Both the position numbers and the translations under genes were made by a program. Positions 7,892 to 17,040 of a stretch of DNA of 35,820 bases are shown here, piece after piece. The DNA comes from Chitinophagaceae bacterium. Lineage in GTDB: Bacteria > Bacteroidota > Bacteroidia > Chitinophagales > Chitinophagaceae. The stretch spans positions 1-35,820 of the forward strand of contig CANKNL010000002.1 in assembly GCA_947483345.1 (NCBI GenBank), in the 5' to 3' direction. Position 1 is the stretch's first letter; the number at the start of each line of letters is the position of its first letter. The notes beneath the pieces are model-generated. The model made no database searches. It worked only from the letters and a program-made list of their open reading frames with translations, and was not told where the DNA came from.

Positions 7892-8917
7892 TTACCGCAT
7901 TACAAAAGGATATCTGTCGTAATGTTTTAATGCAATACCCGTACCTCTAACCACACTTTTTAATGGATCATCAGCTACATGAACAGGTAATTTAATTTTT
8001 GCATTTAGTCTTTTATCCAACCCCCTCAGTAAGGCGCCACCACCAGTGATATACAATCCCCTGCGGTAAATATCAGATGCCAGTTCGGGCGGGGTTGTTT
8101 CCAAAGCTTTCAGAATAGCTTCTTCTATTTTAAAAATACTTTTATCCAACGCTTCTGCCACTTCTTGATAACTAACCATCACTTGTTTTGGGATGCCGGT
8201 TACCAGGTCTCTTCCATTAACCGGAATATCATCGGGCGGATTATCCAGGTCTTTCATGGCTGCTCCAACCTGAATTTTAATTTGCTCGGCAGTACGCTCG
8301 CCAATCAATAAACTGTGGTAACGACGAAGTGCCTCCATAATATCGGCTGTAAATTCATCCCCGGCAATACGAATACTCTGATCACAAACAATGCCTGCAA
8401 GGGCAATAACTGTAATACCCGTGGTACCACCGCCAATGTCTATGATCATATTGCCAACCGGTTCTTCCACATCAATGCCAATACCTAAAGCTGCTGCCAT
8501 AGGTTCATGAATCAGATAAACTTCTTTTGCACCAGCCTGTTCGGCACTATCTCGTACCGCACGTTTTTCTACCTCAGTGATACTGCTGGGGATACAGATC
8601 ATCATACGCCAACTGGGAGCAAACAATGGTTTTTTGGGATAAATCAGTTTGATCATTTCCCGTATCATCAGCTCGGCTGCGTTAAAATCGGCTATCACGC
8701 CGTCTTTAAGCGGACGAACCGTTCTTATACTTTCATGGGTTTTTTCATGCATCATCAATGCCTTTTTGCCCACTGCCAAAATATTCTTCGGATTATTCCT
8801 GTCTAATGCAACAATAGAAGGTTCATTTACAACGATCTCATCATTATGAATAATGAGGGTATTTGCAGTACCCAGATCAATTGCAATTTCCTGTGTAAAA
8901 AAGTTAAAAAGGCCCAT
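7892..8917 (-). CDS. mreB: Rod shape-determining protein MreB (bacterial actin)
   Basis: A 341-residue actin-fold ATPase of standard MreB length. Phosphate-1 motif I-D-L-G-T-A-N-T (13-20), phosphate-2 motif D-I-G-G-G-T-T (160-166) and adenosine motif Y-I-T-G-G-G-A-L-L-R-G-L near residue 290 are all intact. The N-terminal M-G-L-F-N-F-F matches the amphipathic membrane-binding end of MreB. It forms membrane-bound filaments that orient the elongasome encoded downstream. A promoter-like TTG-N20-CAACTTTG lies upstream on the same strand. Confidence 0.97.
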   Translation of the reverse strand: MGLFNFFTQEIAIDLGTANTLIIHNDEIVVNEPSIVALDRNNPKNILAVGKKALMMHEKTHESIRTVRPLKDGVIADFNAAELMIREMIKLIYPKKPLFAPSWRMMICIPSSITEVEKRAVRDSAEQAGAKEVYLIHEPMAAALGIGIDVEEPVGNMIIDIGGGTTGITVIALAGIVCDQSIRIAGDEFTADIMEALRRYHSLLIGERTAEQIKIQVGAAMKDLDNPPDDIPVNGRDLVTGIPKQVMVSYQEVAEALDKSIFKIEEAILKALETTPPELASDIYRRGLYITGGGALLRGLDKRLNAKIKLPVHVADDPLKSVVRGTGIALKHYDRYPFVMR

Positions 8918-8954
8918 ATTATTTTATGTGAAAAAGGATTTTAATCTATGCCTG

Positions 8955-8985
8955 CAAAGTTGGTGGAAATTATTTGAATTAACAA
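8955..8985 (-). promoter_or_regulatory. Candidate promoter of mreB
   Basis: On the minus strand, TTG (complement of 8983-8985), then a 20-bp spacer, then CAACTTTG (complement of 8955-8962). It matches the Bacteroidota -33/-7 pattern TTTG...TAnnTTTG with one mismatch in the -7 box. Predicted transcription would begin about 30 bases before the mreB ATG. Confidence 0.45.
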
Positions 8986-9140
8986 CCGCAAACCCTTTAT
9001 TTTTCAACATTTTACAGAAATTTTCGCATTAGGCTCGTTTTGAAAAGATTTAACAAAGCAACCGAACACTTAAATTTAAACATACCAATTTGCCTGTTTC
9101 GGTTTTAGCAGTAAAAAAGCGGTTCATTTAAACACTGTTT

Positions 9141-10427
9141 TTACAGAATATTAAATTCATACCCGATATCTGAGCGGTAATACATGCCTTCAAAATCAAG
9201 CTGCTCCAACATACGATTTGATTGCTCAACGGCTTCTGTAATATTTCCGCCAAATGAGGTTACAGCTAAAACCCTGCCACCATTTGTAACGGTATCCTTT
9301 CCTTCTTTTTTTGTTCCGGAATGAAAAATAATACTGTTCTGCAGAACAGGATCCTGTAAACCGTTGATCATTTTTCCTTTTTCATATTCACCAGGATAAC
9401 CACCACTTACTGCTACCACTGTTGCAACAGCCCTTTCATCGGTTTCTATTTTAATTTCATGAAGGCGTTGTTCAGCTGTTGCCAGCATCAATTCTACCAG
9501 ATCATTTTTTATCCTCGGTATCACCACTTCTGTTTCAGGATCACCCATGCGGCAATTATATTCAATTACATTTGGTTCACCCCCATCATTCATTAAACCA
9601 AAGAAGATAAATCCTTTATAATCGAGCTTGTCTTTTTTTAATCCCGCAATAGTAGGTTCAATTATTTTTTCTTTTACTTTTTGCAGAAATGCTTCGGTAA
9701 CAAATGGCAACGGACTTACTGCACCCATACCACCAGTATTGAGCCCGGCATCTGCCTCCCCTATTCTTTTATAATCTTTTGCTTCGGGCAATAAAACATA
9801 GTTTTCGCCATCCGTTAAAACAAAAATGCTTAACTCAATACCTTTTAAAAATGCTTCTACCACCACTTTATTTCCGGCCTCTCCAAATTTAGACCGAAGC
9901 AACATCAGTTCAAATTCTGAACAGGCTTCCAAGTGATTCTGGCATATCAATACCCCTTTGCCAGCAGCCAGTCCATCGGCTTTTAAAACAATAGGCAGTG
10001 ATTGTTTTTTTATATATGCCACACCTTCCAGATATTTATCAGCTGTAAATTCTCCATAAGCAGCAGTAGGAATATGATGCCGTATCATAAAGGCTTTGGC
10101 AAATGCCTTACTCCCTTCCAGTTGTGAAGCGGCCTTTGACGGACCGATTACTTTGATATTTTCTAATCCTTTTCTATTTTTAAAAAAATCGTAGATCCCC
10201 TTAACCAATGGCTCTTCAGGCCCCACGATGACCATATCAATAGCGTTTACAATACAGGCTGTTGCCAGACTTTCAAAATGGGTAATATCAATTTGTAAAT
10301 TGGTGCCGCATAAAGCGGTGCCGGCATTGCCTGGCGCAATGAATAACTGTTTGCAAAGCGGACTTTGCATAAATTTCCATGCCAACGTATGCTCCCGGCC
10401 ACCCGAGCCTATTAAAAGTAATTTCAT
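9141..10427 (-). CDS. purD: Phosphoribosylamine-glycine ligase (GARS, PurD)
   Basis: A 428-residue ATP-grasp enzyme making glycinamide ribonucleotide in purine synthesis. The start is the ATG at 10427 (MKLLLIGSGGREHTLAWKF), the usual PurD N-terminus; the open frame extends 10 codons further upstream but those residues are not family-like. Motifs include I-V-G-P-E-E-P-L, A-D-G-L-A-A-G-K-G-V, N-T-G-G-M-G-A-V-S-P and E-Y-N-C-R-M-G-D-P-E-T-E, all intact. It is not clustered with other pur genes. It is divergent from the first peptide transporter, with a 212-bp shared upstream region. Confidence 0.96.
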   Translation of the reverse strand: MKLLLIGSGGREHTLAWKFMQSPLCKQLFIAPGNAGTALCGTNLQIDITHFESLATACIVNAIDMVIVGPEEPLVKGIYDFFKNRKGLENIKVIGPSKAASQLEGSKAFAKAFMIRHHIPTAAYGEFTADKYLEGVAYIKKQSLPIVLKADGLAAGKGVLICQNHLEACSEFELMLLRSKFGEAGNKVVVEAFLKGIELSIFVLTDGENYVLLPEAKDYKRIGEADAGLNTGGMGAVSPLPFVTEAFLQKVKEKIIEPTIAGLKKDKLDYKGFIFFGLMNDGGEPNVIEYNCRMGDPETEVVIPRIKNDLVELMLATAEQRLHEIKIETDERAVATVVAVSGGYPGEYEKGKMINGLQDPVLQNSIIFHSGTKKEGKDTVTNGGRVLAVTSFGGNITEAVEQSNRMLEQLDFEGMYYRSDIGYEFNIL

Positions 10428-10639
10428 TGATCTACTGAATTTAAGATGCCTGAACAAAAGCTATGCGAATTTAAAATTCTAATGACGCATTTCAATAACT
10501 ATTTTTAAATGAGCAACGACATGGCTTTTTTTTGTAACGTATTGTAAAAAAATAGGTGTATTGATTTTGTATAACTTAAACAGAATTTCGCTATTTTGGG
10601 CAACTAAACCATCTAACAAGCATTTAAAAACCAACTAAC

Positions 10640-12379
10640 ATGAGTGAAACTAAGATTAACAGTAAACATCCGGCAGGTTTATTTGTACTTTTCTTTACAG
10701 AAATGTGGGAACGCTTTAGCTACTATGGCATGCGGGCAATCTTTACATTATATATGACTAAGGCCTTGTTTATAGATAAGGCCGACGCTTCGAATATTTA
10801 CGGTAGCTATACGGGGCTTGTTTATCTTACACCATTAATTGGTGGTTATGTTGCAGATAGGTACTGGGGCAACAGACGTTCTATTTTTGTTGGAGGATTA
10901 TTAATGGCTATTGGCCAGTTTTTAATGTTCTTCAGTGCCAGTAATTATCAAAATGCAGATCTTAGTACCATTTTCATGTGGTTTGGATTAACCGGTCTTA
11001 TTATTGGAAACGGTTTTTTTAAACCCAATATATCAACACTGGTAGGCCAGCTTTACCCCAGAGGTGACAGCAGGTTGGATTCAGCCTTTACCCTGTTTTA
11101 TATGGGCATTAATCTGGGTGCTTTTTTCTCTCCAATTGTATGCGGATTACTGGGCGATACCGGAAATCCTGCTGATTTTAAATGGGGCTTTTTTGCTGCA
11201 GGTGTAGGTATGCTGTTTGGTATCATTTCATTTGAACTAATGAAGAAAAAATATCTTGTAACGCCTGAAGGAGAAGCTGTTGGTGCCATTTCAAACAAAA
11301 AAAGAGATGAAGCTGATAAGGCCGCCTCTGAAGCAAAAGGCGAAAAAGACACTGTAAATACGGGTGCCATTGCAAATAAAAGCGTTGTTATATGGGCTGC
11401 CATAGCTATAGGCTTAATTTCAACTTTTCATTTCCTGCTGGGTCAGGATTGGATTGGTTCTGCCATTTTCAGCGTTTCTTTTGCTGCTCCGGGATTAATA
11501 TTAACTGATTCTTCTCTTTCTAAAATTGAAAAAGAAAGAATAATAGTGATTTTTATTGCTGCCTTTTTTGTGATATTCTTTTGGGCTGCCTTTGAGCAAG
11601 CCGGGGCTTCACTTACCTTTTTTGCTGATGAGCAAATGAACAGATCGATTAATATCAATACAAATTACGGGATCATATACCTTGTCGTTACTGTATTTGC
11701 AGGTTTATTATATTATACATTACAAAGAATAATGGACATACCTAAAGAATATAAAATACTTTTTGGTATGATTGGTCTTTATTTGATATTTCTTGTTGTT
11801 AAAGGTTTTGTTGTAGGCAACCGATTTATTTTGGGCGATATACCAGCTTCTGCATTTAACAGTGTGAATGCCATTTTCATTGTTGTACTTGCCCCCTTAT
11901 TTGCAGAATTTTGGGGTAAATTGGGCAAAAGAAATTTAGAACCGGCATCTCCGTATAAACAAGCGTTGGGCCTTTTATTTCTTTCACTGGGTTATGTTGT
12001 AATAGCAGTTGGTGTTAAGGGGATTGAGCCTGGAATTAAAGTAAGTATGATGTGGCTTATAATACTTTACCTGCTTCACACAATTGGTGAACTCTGCCTG
12101 TCCCCTATTGGTTTATCACTGGTAAATAAACTGGCCCCTGCCCGATTCGCATCTGTATTAATGGGTACCTGGTTTTTGGCAAATGCAACTGCAAATAAGT
12201 TTGCAGGCACATTGAGTTCCTTATATCCCGAAGCCGGAAAACCAACTTCTTTTATGGGTTGGCAGTTAACGTCACTTTATGATTTCTTTGTCGTATTTAT
12301 TATTATGTCGGGTGTGGCATCTTTAATTCTGTTTGTTGCCAGCAAATGGCTATTAAAGATGATGCATGGTGTAAGATAA
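10640..12379 (+). CDS. POT/PTR-family proton-coupled peptide transporter, paralogue 1
   Basis: A 579-residue MFS protein of the POT (PTR2) family with about 14 TM helices. The proton-coupling motif E21-M-W-E24-R25 is followed by F-S-Y-Y-G; the TM4 region has G-N-G-F-F-K128-P-N, the TM5 signature is L-F-Y-M-G-I-N-L-G, and TM7 has F-W-A-A-F-E319-Q. A charged cytoplasmic linker (about 205-247, rich in Lys, Glu, Asp and Ala) separates the helical bundles and is specific to this copy. It imports di- and tripeptides using the proton gradient. It is followed by its own terminator hairpin, so it can be expressed separately from the next two copies. Confidence 0.93.
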   Translation: MSETKINSKHPAGLFVLFFTEMWERFSYYGMRAIFTLYMTKALFIDKADASNIYGSYTGLVYLTPLIGGYVADRYWGNRRSIFVGGLLMAIGQFLMFFSASNYQNADLSTIFMWFGLTGLIIGNGFFKPNISTLVGQLYPRGDSRLDSAFTLFYMGINLGAFFSPIVCGLLGDTGNPADFKWGFFAAGVGMLFGIISFELMKKKYLVTPEGEAVGAISNKKRDEADKAASEAKGEKDTVNTGAIANKSVVIWAAIAIGLISTFHFLLGQDWIGSAIFSVSFAAPGLILTDSSLSKIEKERIIVIFIAAFFVIFFWAAFEQAGASLTFFADEQMNRSININTNYGIIYLVVTVFAGLLYYTLQRIMDIPKEYKILFGMIGLYLIFLVVKGFVVGNRFILGDIPASAFNSVNAIFIVVLAPLFAEFWGKLGKRNLEPASPYKQALGLLFLSLGYVVIAVGVKGIEPGIKVSMMWLIILYLLHTIGELCLSPIGLSLVNKLAPARFASVLMGTWFLANATANKFAGTLSSLYPEAGKPTSFMGWQLTSLYDFFVVFIIMSGVASLILFVASKWLLKMMHGVR

Positions 12380-12397
12380 TTTCATTTCATATTTTTA

Positions 12398-12428
12398 AAA
12401 GGCGATCTCACAGTCGCCTTTTTTTATT
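12398..12428 (+). terminator. Intrinsic terminator after POT paralogue 1
   Basis: AAAGGCGA (12398-12405) and TCGCCTTT (12414-12421) form an 8-bp stem with an 8-nt loop, continuing into a T-rich run. It lies 19 bp past the stop codon of the first transporter and 27 bp ahead of the second. Confidence 0.85.
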
Positions 12429-12454
12429 TAACTTACCATTCTAAAAATATCAGC

Positions 12455-14095
12455 ATGAGCCATACGCCGAAACACCCCAAAGCTTTACCGTATTTATTCT
12501 TTTCCGAAATGTGGGAACGGTTTGGTTATTATCTGATGATCGGTATCTTTTTATTGTACCTTAAAAATGTGGAGCATGGTTTTTCCATGACCAATTCAGA
12601 AGCATCTGATTTGTACGGAACCTTTATTGCATTGGTTTTTCTTACACCATTCATCGGCGGGTTGATTGCTGACCGTTATTGGGGTTATCGCCGATCGGTT
12701 ATTGCCGGTGGTTTAATGATGGGTGCCGGCTACTGCCTGATGGCGGTTCACAGCCTGCCTGTACTCTACATCAGTATGGGGCTGGTTATTTTTGGCAATG
12801 GTTTTTTTAAGCCTAATATTTCTACTCTGCTGGGTAATTTATACAATGCCCCCGAATTTCTTAAAAGAAAAGATGAAGGTTATAATATTTTTTACATGGG
12901 CATTAATATCGGCGCCTTCATCTGTAATTTTTTCAGCGCTGCCATTATTATTGTTTGGGGCTGGAAATATGCATTTGTAGCAGCGGGTATTGGTATGTTT
13001 CTCGGTGTGATCATTTTTATGCTGGGCACCAAACATTATGCATCAGGCGATGTAAGAAAACCCATGACCAAAGAAGACATGCCTTTTATCAAGATTGTAG
13101 TAACCATATTTATTCCTGCAATCGTTGCCGGCATCCTTGGCTGGTTAATCCCAAATAATATTTTCGGGTCCGACAGTACAGATGCTTTCATCTTTGCCTG
13201 TATGCCGGTAATTTATTTTTACGCATCGCTTTATATCAGAGCAGAGGCTTCTGAGAAAAGGCCCATAGCTGCTTTGTTGGCCATCTTTGCAGCGGTAGTC
13301 TTGTTTTGGGCCGTGTTTAAACAAAATGGAACCGCGCTAACCATCTGGGCAGAATCCTATACCAACAGGCAGGTGCATGGCACAACAGCAGATCTATTTA
13401 AAGGGTTAAATCAGGCTAAGGATATGTCTTATAAAAAAGATTCTGTAGACCTCTATGATGGTATGTTCAGGTTACAAAAAAATCAAGATGGGAAAGTCAT
13501 TAAAGAATATAATTATCCGGTTTACTTTAAAAATGTACAGCCCGATAAACTGCCTGCCGATGGCGGTAAAGCCACCTTATGGGCTACACCCATCAGCCAG
13601 TCTATAAACCCCGGTTGGGTTATTTTATTAACGCCGCTGGTGCTTGCCTTTTTTGCTTTTTTAAGGGGTAAAAATAAAGAACCATCAACAGCCACAAAGA
13701 TTGCATTTGGTTTATTCATCTCTGCTTTATCTGTTTTGGTTATGGTAGCAGCTGTTTATATTAGTGGCAATGGCGCCGAAAAAGCCAGTGTTTGGTGGTT
13801 GATGGGAACCTATGGGGTTGTAACCATCGGCGAATTATTATTAAGCCCAATGGGACTGTCATTGGTTTCAAAATTAAGCCCTGTTCGTTTAACATCGCTG
13901 ATGATGGGTGGTTGGTTCCTTGCCACTTCAATCGGCAATAAACTCTCAGGTATATTGGCCACCATGTGGGATGGTTATGAAAACAAAGCCAATTTTTTTT
14001 GGGTGAATTTTGTATTACTAATTATTGCGACCTGCATCATTTTTGGTATGCTGAAATGGTTGAACAGGATCATGCAAGAAAAAGGAGTAACTTAA
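12455..14095 (+). CDS. POT/PTR-family transporter, paralogue 2 (altered TM1/TM7 motifs)
   Basis: A 546-residue POT-family protein. E18-M-W-E21-R22, G-N-G-F-F-K119-P-N and I-F-Y-M-G-I-N-I-G are kept. Two positions differ from both neighbours. The TM1 motif reads F-G-Y-Y-L27 instead of F-x-Y-Y-G. TM7 reads F-W-A-V-F-K289-Q where the family has an acidic residue (F-E/D-Q). Between TM7 and TM8 it carries a hydrophilic loop of about 85 residues (299-385), absent from the other two. Loss of the TM7 acid suggests altered proton coupling or a different substrate. The gene is intact and in frame throughout, so it is not obviously decaying. Confidence 0.92.
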   Translation: MSHTPKHPKALPYLFFSEMWERFGYYLMIGIFLLYLKNVEHGFSMTNSEASDLYGTFIALVFLTPFIGGLIADRYWGYRRSVIAGGLMMGAGYCLMAVHSLPVLYISMGLVIFGNGFFKPNISTLLGNLYNAPEFLKRKDEGYNIFYMGINIGAFICNFFSAAIIIVWGWKYAFVAAGIGMFLGVIIFMLGTKHYASGDVRKPMTKEDMPFIKIVVTIFIPAIVAGILGWLIPNNIFGSDSTDAFIFACMPVIYFYASLYIRAEASEKRPIAALLAIFAAVVLFWAVFKQNGTALTIWAESYTNRQVHGTTADLFKGLNQAKDMSYKKDSVDLYDGMFRLQKNQDGKVIKEYNYPVYFKNVQPDKLPADGGKATLWATPISQSINPGWVILLTPLVLAFFAFLRGKNKEPSTATKIAFGLFISALSVLVMVAAVYISGNGAEKASVWWLMGTYGVVTIGELLLSPMGLSLVSKLSPVRLTSLMMGGWFLATSIGNKLSGILATMWDGYENKANFFWVNFVLLIIATCIIFGMLKWLNRIMQEKGVT

Positions 14096-14153
14096 AACAA
14101 TCAACAATACGTTAGTACACATCACAAAAACAGGTCACCATTAAAAATTCATC

Positions 14154-15638
14154 ATGGAAAATAAAGCCATAACACTGGAACAGATACAAAATTTTGAGGG
14201 CAAATATCCCAAACAACTGTGGTACCTGTTTATGTCGGAAATGTGGGAACGCTTTTGTTTTTATGGCATGCGTGGCATGCTCACTTTTTTTATGGTGAAT
14301 CAACTGATGATGAAAGATGATGTAGCCAATTTACAATATGGCGCTACACAGGCTTTTGTTTATGCCTTTACTTTTATTGGTGGTTTATTTGCCGATAAAA
14401 TTTTAGGATTCAGAAAATCACTGTTCTGGGGTGGCCTTTTAATGATTGTAGGCAGTTGCATATTGGCCATCGATCCAAAAGAATTTTTCTTCTTAGGTAT
14501 CAGTTTTAATATCATTGGTACTGGTTTCTTTAAGCCCAATATTTCCACTATGGTGGGTAGCCTTTACAAAGACGGCGATAACAGAAGAGATGCCGGTTTT
14601 TCACTTTTTTATTCAGGCATCAATATAGGAGCCTTGCTGGGTGGGTATGCTTGCATCAGTATTGGAAAAAATTATTCCTGGAACCTGGCTTTTGGTTTTG
14701 CAGCAATTGTTATGACCATCAGTTTACTTACTTTTATTTTTACACAAAAAAAACTCGGCCCTATTGGGCTTTCTCCGTTTAAGACCGATCATAAAAACAG
14801 AAAATGGTATGAATATGCCGTTTACTTAGGTTCACTTTTAATCATTCCGGTAATTATGACCATGGTGGCTAAAACCCAATATACCGATTGGTTTATGTAC
14901 ATCATTGGCCCAGCCACGTTAATCTATTTATTTTATGAAATGACAAAATATTCATCTGCCGAAAAGAAAAAACTACTGGCTGCTTTGGTGTTCATTATTT
15001 TTTCAATTTTATTTTGGGCTTTTTTTGAGCAAAGCGGCGGATCATTGAGTTTGTTTGCAGCCAACAATCTTAATAACCGCGTATTGGGAATGATTGATCT
15101 GGATCCTAATGGCGTAAACAATGCGGCTAATTCGCTCTTTGTGATCATATTTGCCCCCATCGTTGGTATCATCTGGCTCTGGCTGAGCAAAAGAAAAATA
15201 GAGCCCAATACAGTCGTGAAATTTGGATTGGGTTTTATATTTCTCAGCCTGTCTTTTTACGTTTTTTATACAACCATTTTTTTTGCCAATGCACAGGGCA
15301 TTACCTCTTTGGATGTATTTACACTGGCTTACCTGGTTATTACTTTTGGTGAGCTGTGTTTATCGCCGATCGGGCTTTCTATAATGACAAAATTATCGCC
15401 AAAACCTTTGCAGGGCGTCATGATGGGGATGTGGTTTCTGGCCAGTGCATATGGCCAATATGTTGCAGGTATTTTAGGTGCAGGCATGTCTTCCCCAAAT
15501 AGCGGGGCTTCGCTTAACGAAAAATTAATAGCTTATACGTCGGGGTATAAACAATTGGCCATATATGCATTGATCGCCGGAGTTATTCTTTTATTGATAT
15601 CCCCTTTAGTGAAAAAACTGATGCAGGAAGTAAAATAA
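14154..15638 (+). CDS. POT/PTR-family proton-coupled peptide transporter, paralogue 3
   Basis: A 494-residue POT-family protein, the shortest of the three tandem copies. E29-M-W-E32-R33-F-C-F-Y-G, G-T-G-F-F-K127-P-N, L-F-Y-S-G-I-N-I-G and F-W-A-F-F-E292-Q are all present, so the proton-coupling residues look complete. It lacks both the charged linker of copy 1 and the long loop of copy 2. It starts 58 bp after copy 2 with no terminator between, so the two are probably cotranscribed. A strong hairpin ends the unit. Peptide import is the family role; individual substrates cannot be read from sequence. Confidence 0.93.
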   Translation: MENKAITLEQIQNFEGKYPKQLWYLFMSEMWERFCFYGMRGMLTFFMVNQLMMKDDVANLQYGATQAFVYAFTFIGGLFADKILGFRKSLFWGGLLMIVGSCILAIDPKEFFFLGISFNIIGTGFFKPNISTMVGSLYKDGDNRRDAGFSLFYSGINIGALLGGYACISIGKNYSWNLAFGFAAIVMTISLLTFIFTQKKLGPIGLSPFKTDHKNRKWYEYAVYLGSLLIIPVIMTMVAKTQYTDWFMYIIGPATLIYLFYEMTKYSSAEKKKLLAALVFIIFSILFWAFFEQSGGSLSLFAANNLNNRVLGMIDLDPNGVNNAANSLFVIIFAPIVGIIWLWLSKRKIEPNTVVKFGLGFIFLSLSFYVFYTTIFFANAQGITSLDVFTLAYLVITFGELCLSPIGLSIMTKLSPKPLQGVMMGMWFLASAYGQYVAGILGAGMSSPNSGASLNEKLIAYTSGYKQLAIYALIAGVILLLISPLVKKLMQEVK

Positions 15639-15660
15639 AATTTGTAAAAAAGCCCTTTTA

Positions 15661-15694
15661 TTGAGAAGCCCGGCCCAAAGGCCGGGCTTCTCAA
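15661..15694. terminator. Strong bidirectional hairpin terminator
   Basis: TTGAGAAGCCCGGCC (15661-15675) and its exact complement (15680-15694) make a 15-bp perfect stem with a 4-nt loop. It sits between the convergent third POT gene and the DUF1501 gene. T-richness after the stem is modest on both strands, but the stem is very GC-rich and placed to stop transcription from both sides. Confidence 0.8.
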
Positions 15695-15740
15695 TATAGT
15701 CTTTCTGAAAATCTTTAACCCAACCAACATCTCCCCTATT

Positions 15741-16934
15741 TTAAATGAAATTCAAATGCGAAAAGGTATTGCCCAGGATCATTTTATCATCAGCACCCAA
15801 CCATTTGTTTAAAACGGTGGCGTACACATTTTTAAAATCAACTTTGTGTTTCAGATCGCCCTCATTTAAATCACTTAAATCCGGCATTGCATTCAGCAAC
15901 CCTTTTTCCTTTAAGCCGCCGCTGATGAAGAACATATTGTTGGCCGTACCATGATCGGTTCCATTGCTGGCATTTTGCGTTACCCGGCGGCCAAATTCGC
16001 TGAAGGTCATCATCAGCACATCATTAAAACGGCCATTGTTTTTCAGGTCAGTTGTAAAGGCTTTTACCGCATCATTCAGTTCGGTAAACAGCCTTTTCTG
16101 TTGATCATTCTGATTCACATGCGTATCAAAACTTCCTAAAGAAACATAGTACACTTTGGTATTGATATCAGAAAAAATCAGGGATGCGATGGTCTTTAAG
16201 TCCTTTCCCAGGTTACTGTTGGGATAGAGTTGCGATGTTGGGTGCGCCTTGCTTTGCTGGTAAATATAATCGGCACTGTTGAGTGTTGCACTCATGGTTT
16301 TGTATAAATAATCAACGGTTTCTTCGCCCGGTTTATGATCAGCATTAACGTCTTTTAAAAACCTGCCATTACTGGTATTATATAATTTTTTGGGATCCTT
16401 AAAAGCAAGTCCTTTATTGTCATCTCCCTTTAAAGCCAGACTTAATATATCATCCAGTTCCATGGCCTGGGTAGGTTTATCGCAGCCTTTGCATTGGGCA
16501 TCCAGGTAACGGCCCAACCAGCCTGTGTTTACATATTGATTGCTTTCACTGGCGCTGTGCCAGATATCCATACTGCGGAAATGCGACCTGTCGGGATTGG
16601 GATAACCCACATTATTCATAATGGCTAAACTGCCCTCATCATACAATCCTTTAAATGCTTCAAGCGCAGGATTTAATCCGGTTTCATCATTTAAGATCAA
16701 TGCCTCATTTTTTGCAATGCCCAGCTTTGGCCTTTCACGATAGTAAATATCATTTCTTACCGGTATCACGGTGTTCAAACCATCATTACCGCCGCTGAAC
16801 TGAATGACCACCACCACTTTATTTCCCGGTGGTACCCTCATCGGTTTTTCAAAAGCCTTTAAAAATTTAGGCAGCATAAAAGAGGCGGTGGCCAATGAAC
16901 CGATCTGTAAAAATTCTTTGCGTTTGATTACCAT
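15741..16934 (-). CDS. DUF1501 family protein, exported
   Basis: A 397-residue DUF1501 protein, a sulfatase-like family of unknown function. It starts with V-I-K-R-K-E-F-L-Q-I-G-S-L-A-T-A-S-F-M, a Tat-like leader with KRK in place of the twin arginine. Family marks are V-V-V-I-Q-F-S-G-G-N-D-G-L-N-T-V-I-P, G-L-N-P-A-L-E, D-R-S-H-F-R-S-M-D-I-W-H-S-A, F-D-T-H-V-N-Q-N-D-Q-Q, F-S-E-F-G-R-R-V and T-D-H-G-T-A-N-N. The His/Asp-rich motifs suggest a metal site. It follows a DUF1800 gene, the usual partner, 168 bp upstream. An AGGAGG Shine-Dalgarno-like sequence lies just before the ATG and belongs to a GC-rich hairpin repeat. Confidence 0.9.
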   Translation of the reverse strand: MVIKRKEFLQIGSLATASFMLPKFLKAFEKPMRVPPGNKVVVVIQFSGGNDGLNTVIPVRNDIYYRERPKLGIAKNEALILNDETGLNPALEAFKGLYDEGSLAIMNNVGYPNPDRSHFRSMDIWHSASESNQYVNTGWLGRYLDAQCKGCDKPTQAMELDDILSLALKGDDNKGLAFKDPKKLYNTSNGRFLKDVNADHKPGEETVDYLYKTMSATLNSADYIYQQSKAHPTSQLYPNSNLGKDLKTIASLIFSDINTKVYYVSLGSFDTHVNQNDQQKRLFTELNDAVKAFTTDLKNNGRFNDVLMMTFSEFGRRVTQNASNGTDHGTANNMFFISGGLKEKGLLNAMPDLSDLNEGDLKHKVDFKNVYATVLNKWLGADDKMILGNTFSHLNFI

Positions 16935-16941
16935 AAAAAGC

Positions 16942-16967
16942 CCCTCCTAACCTCCCCCGAGGGGAGG
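16942..16967 (-). promoter_or_regulatory. GC-rich hairpin repeat containing the DUF1501 ribosome-binding site
   Basis: On the minus strand CCTCCCC (complement of 16961-16967), a 3-nt loop, then GGGGAGG (complement of 16951-16957), followed by TTAGGAGGGG and the ATG. The AGGAGG lies at Shine-Dalgarno distance and could pair alternatively with CCTCCCC. Clear Shine-Dalgarno sites are rare in this window, so this one stands out. Confidence 0.45.
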
Positions 16968-17040
16968 AATGTTTATGTTATATGAATAAATTAATTCCAA
17001 GCATGCTTTCAATTTTAAAAAAGAGCTACAAAAAATCAGA

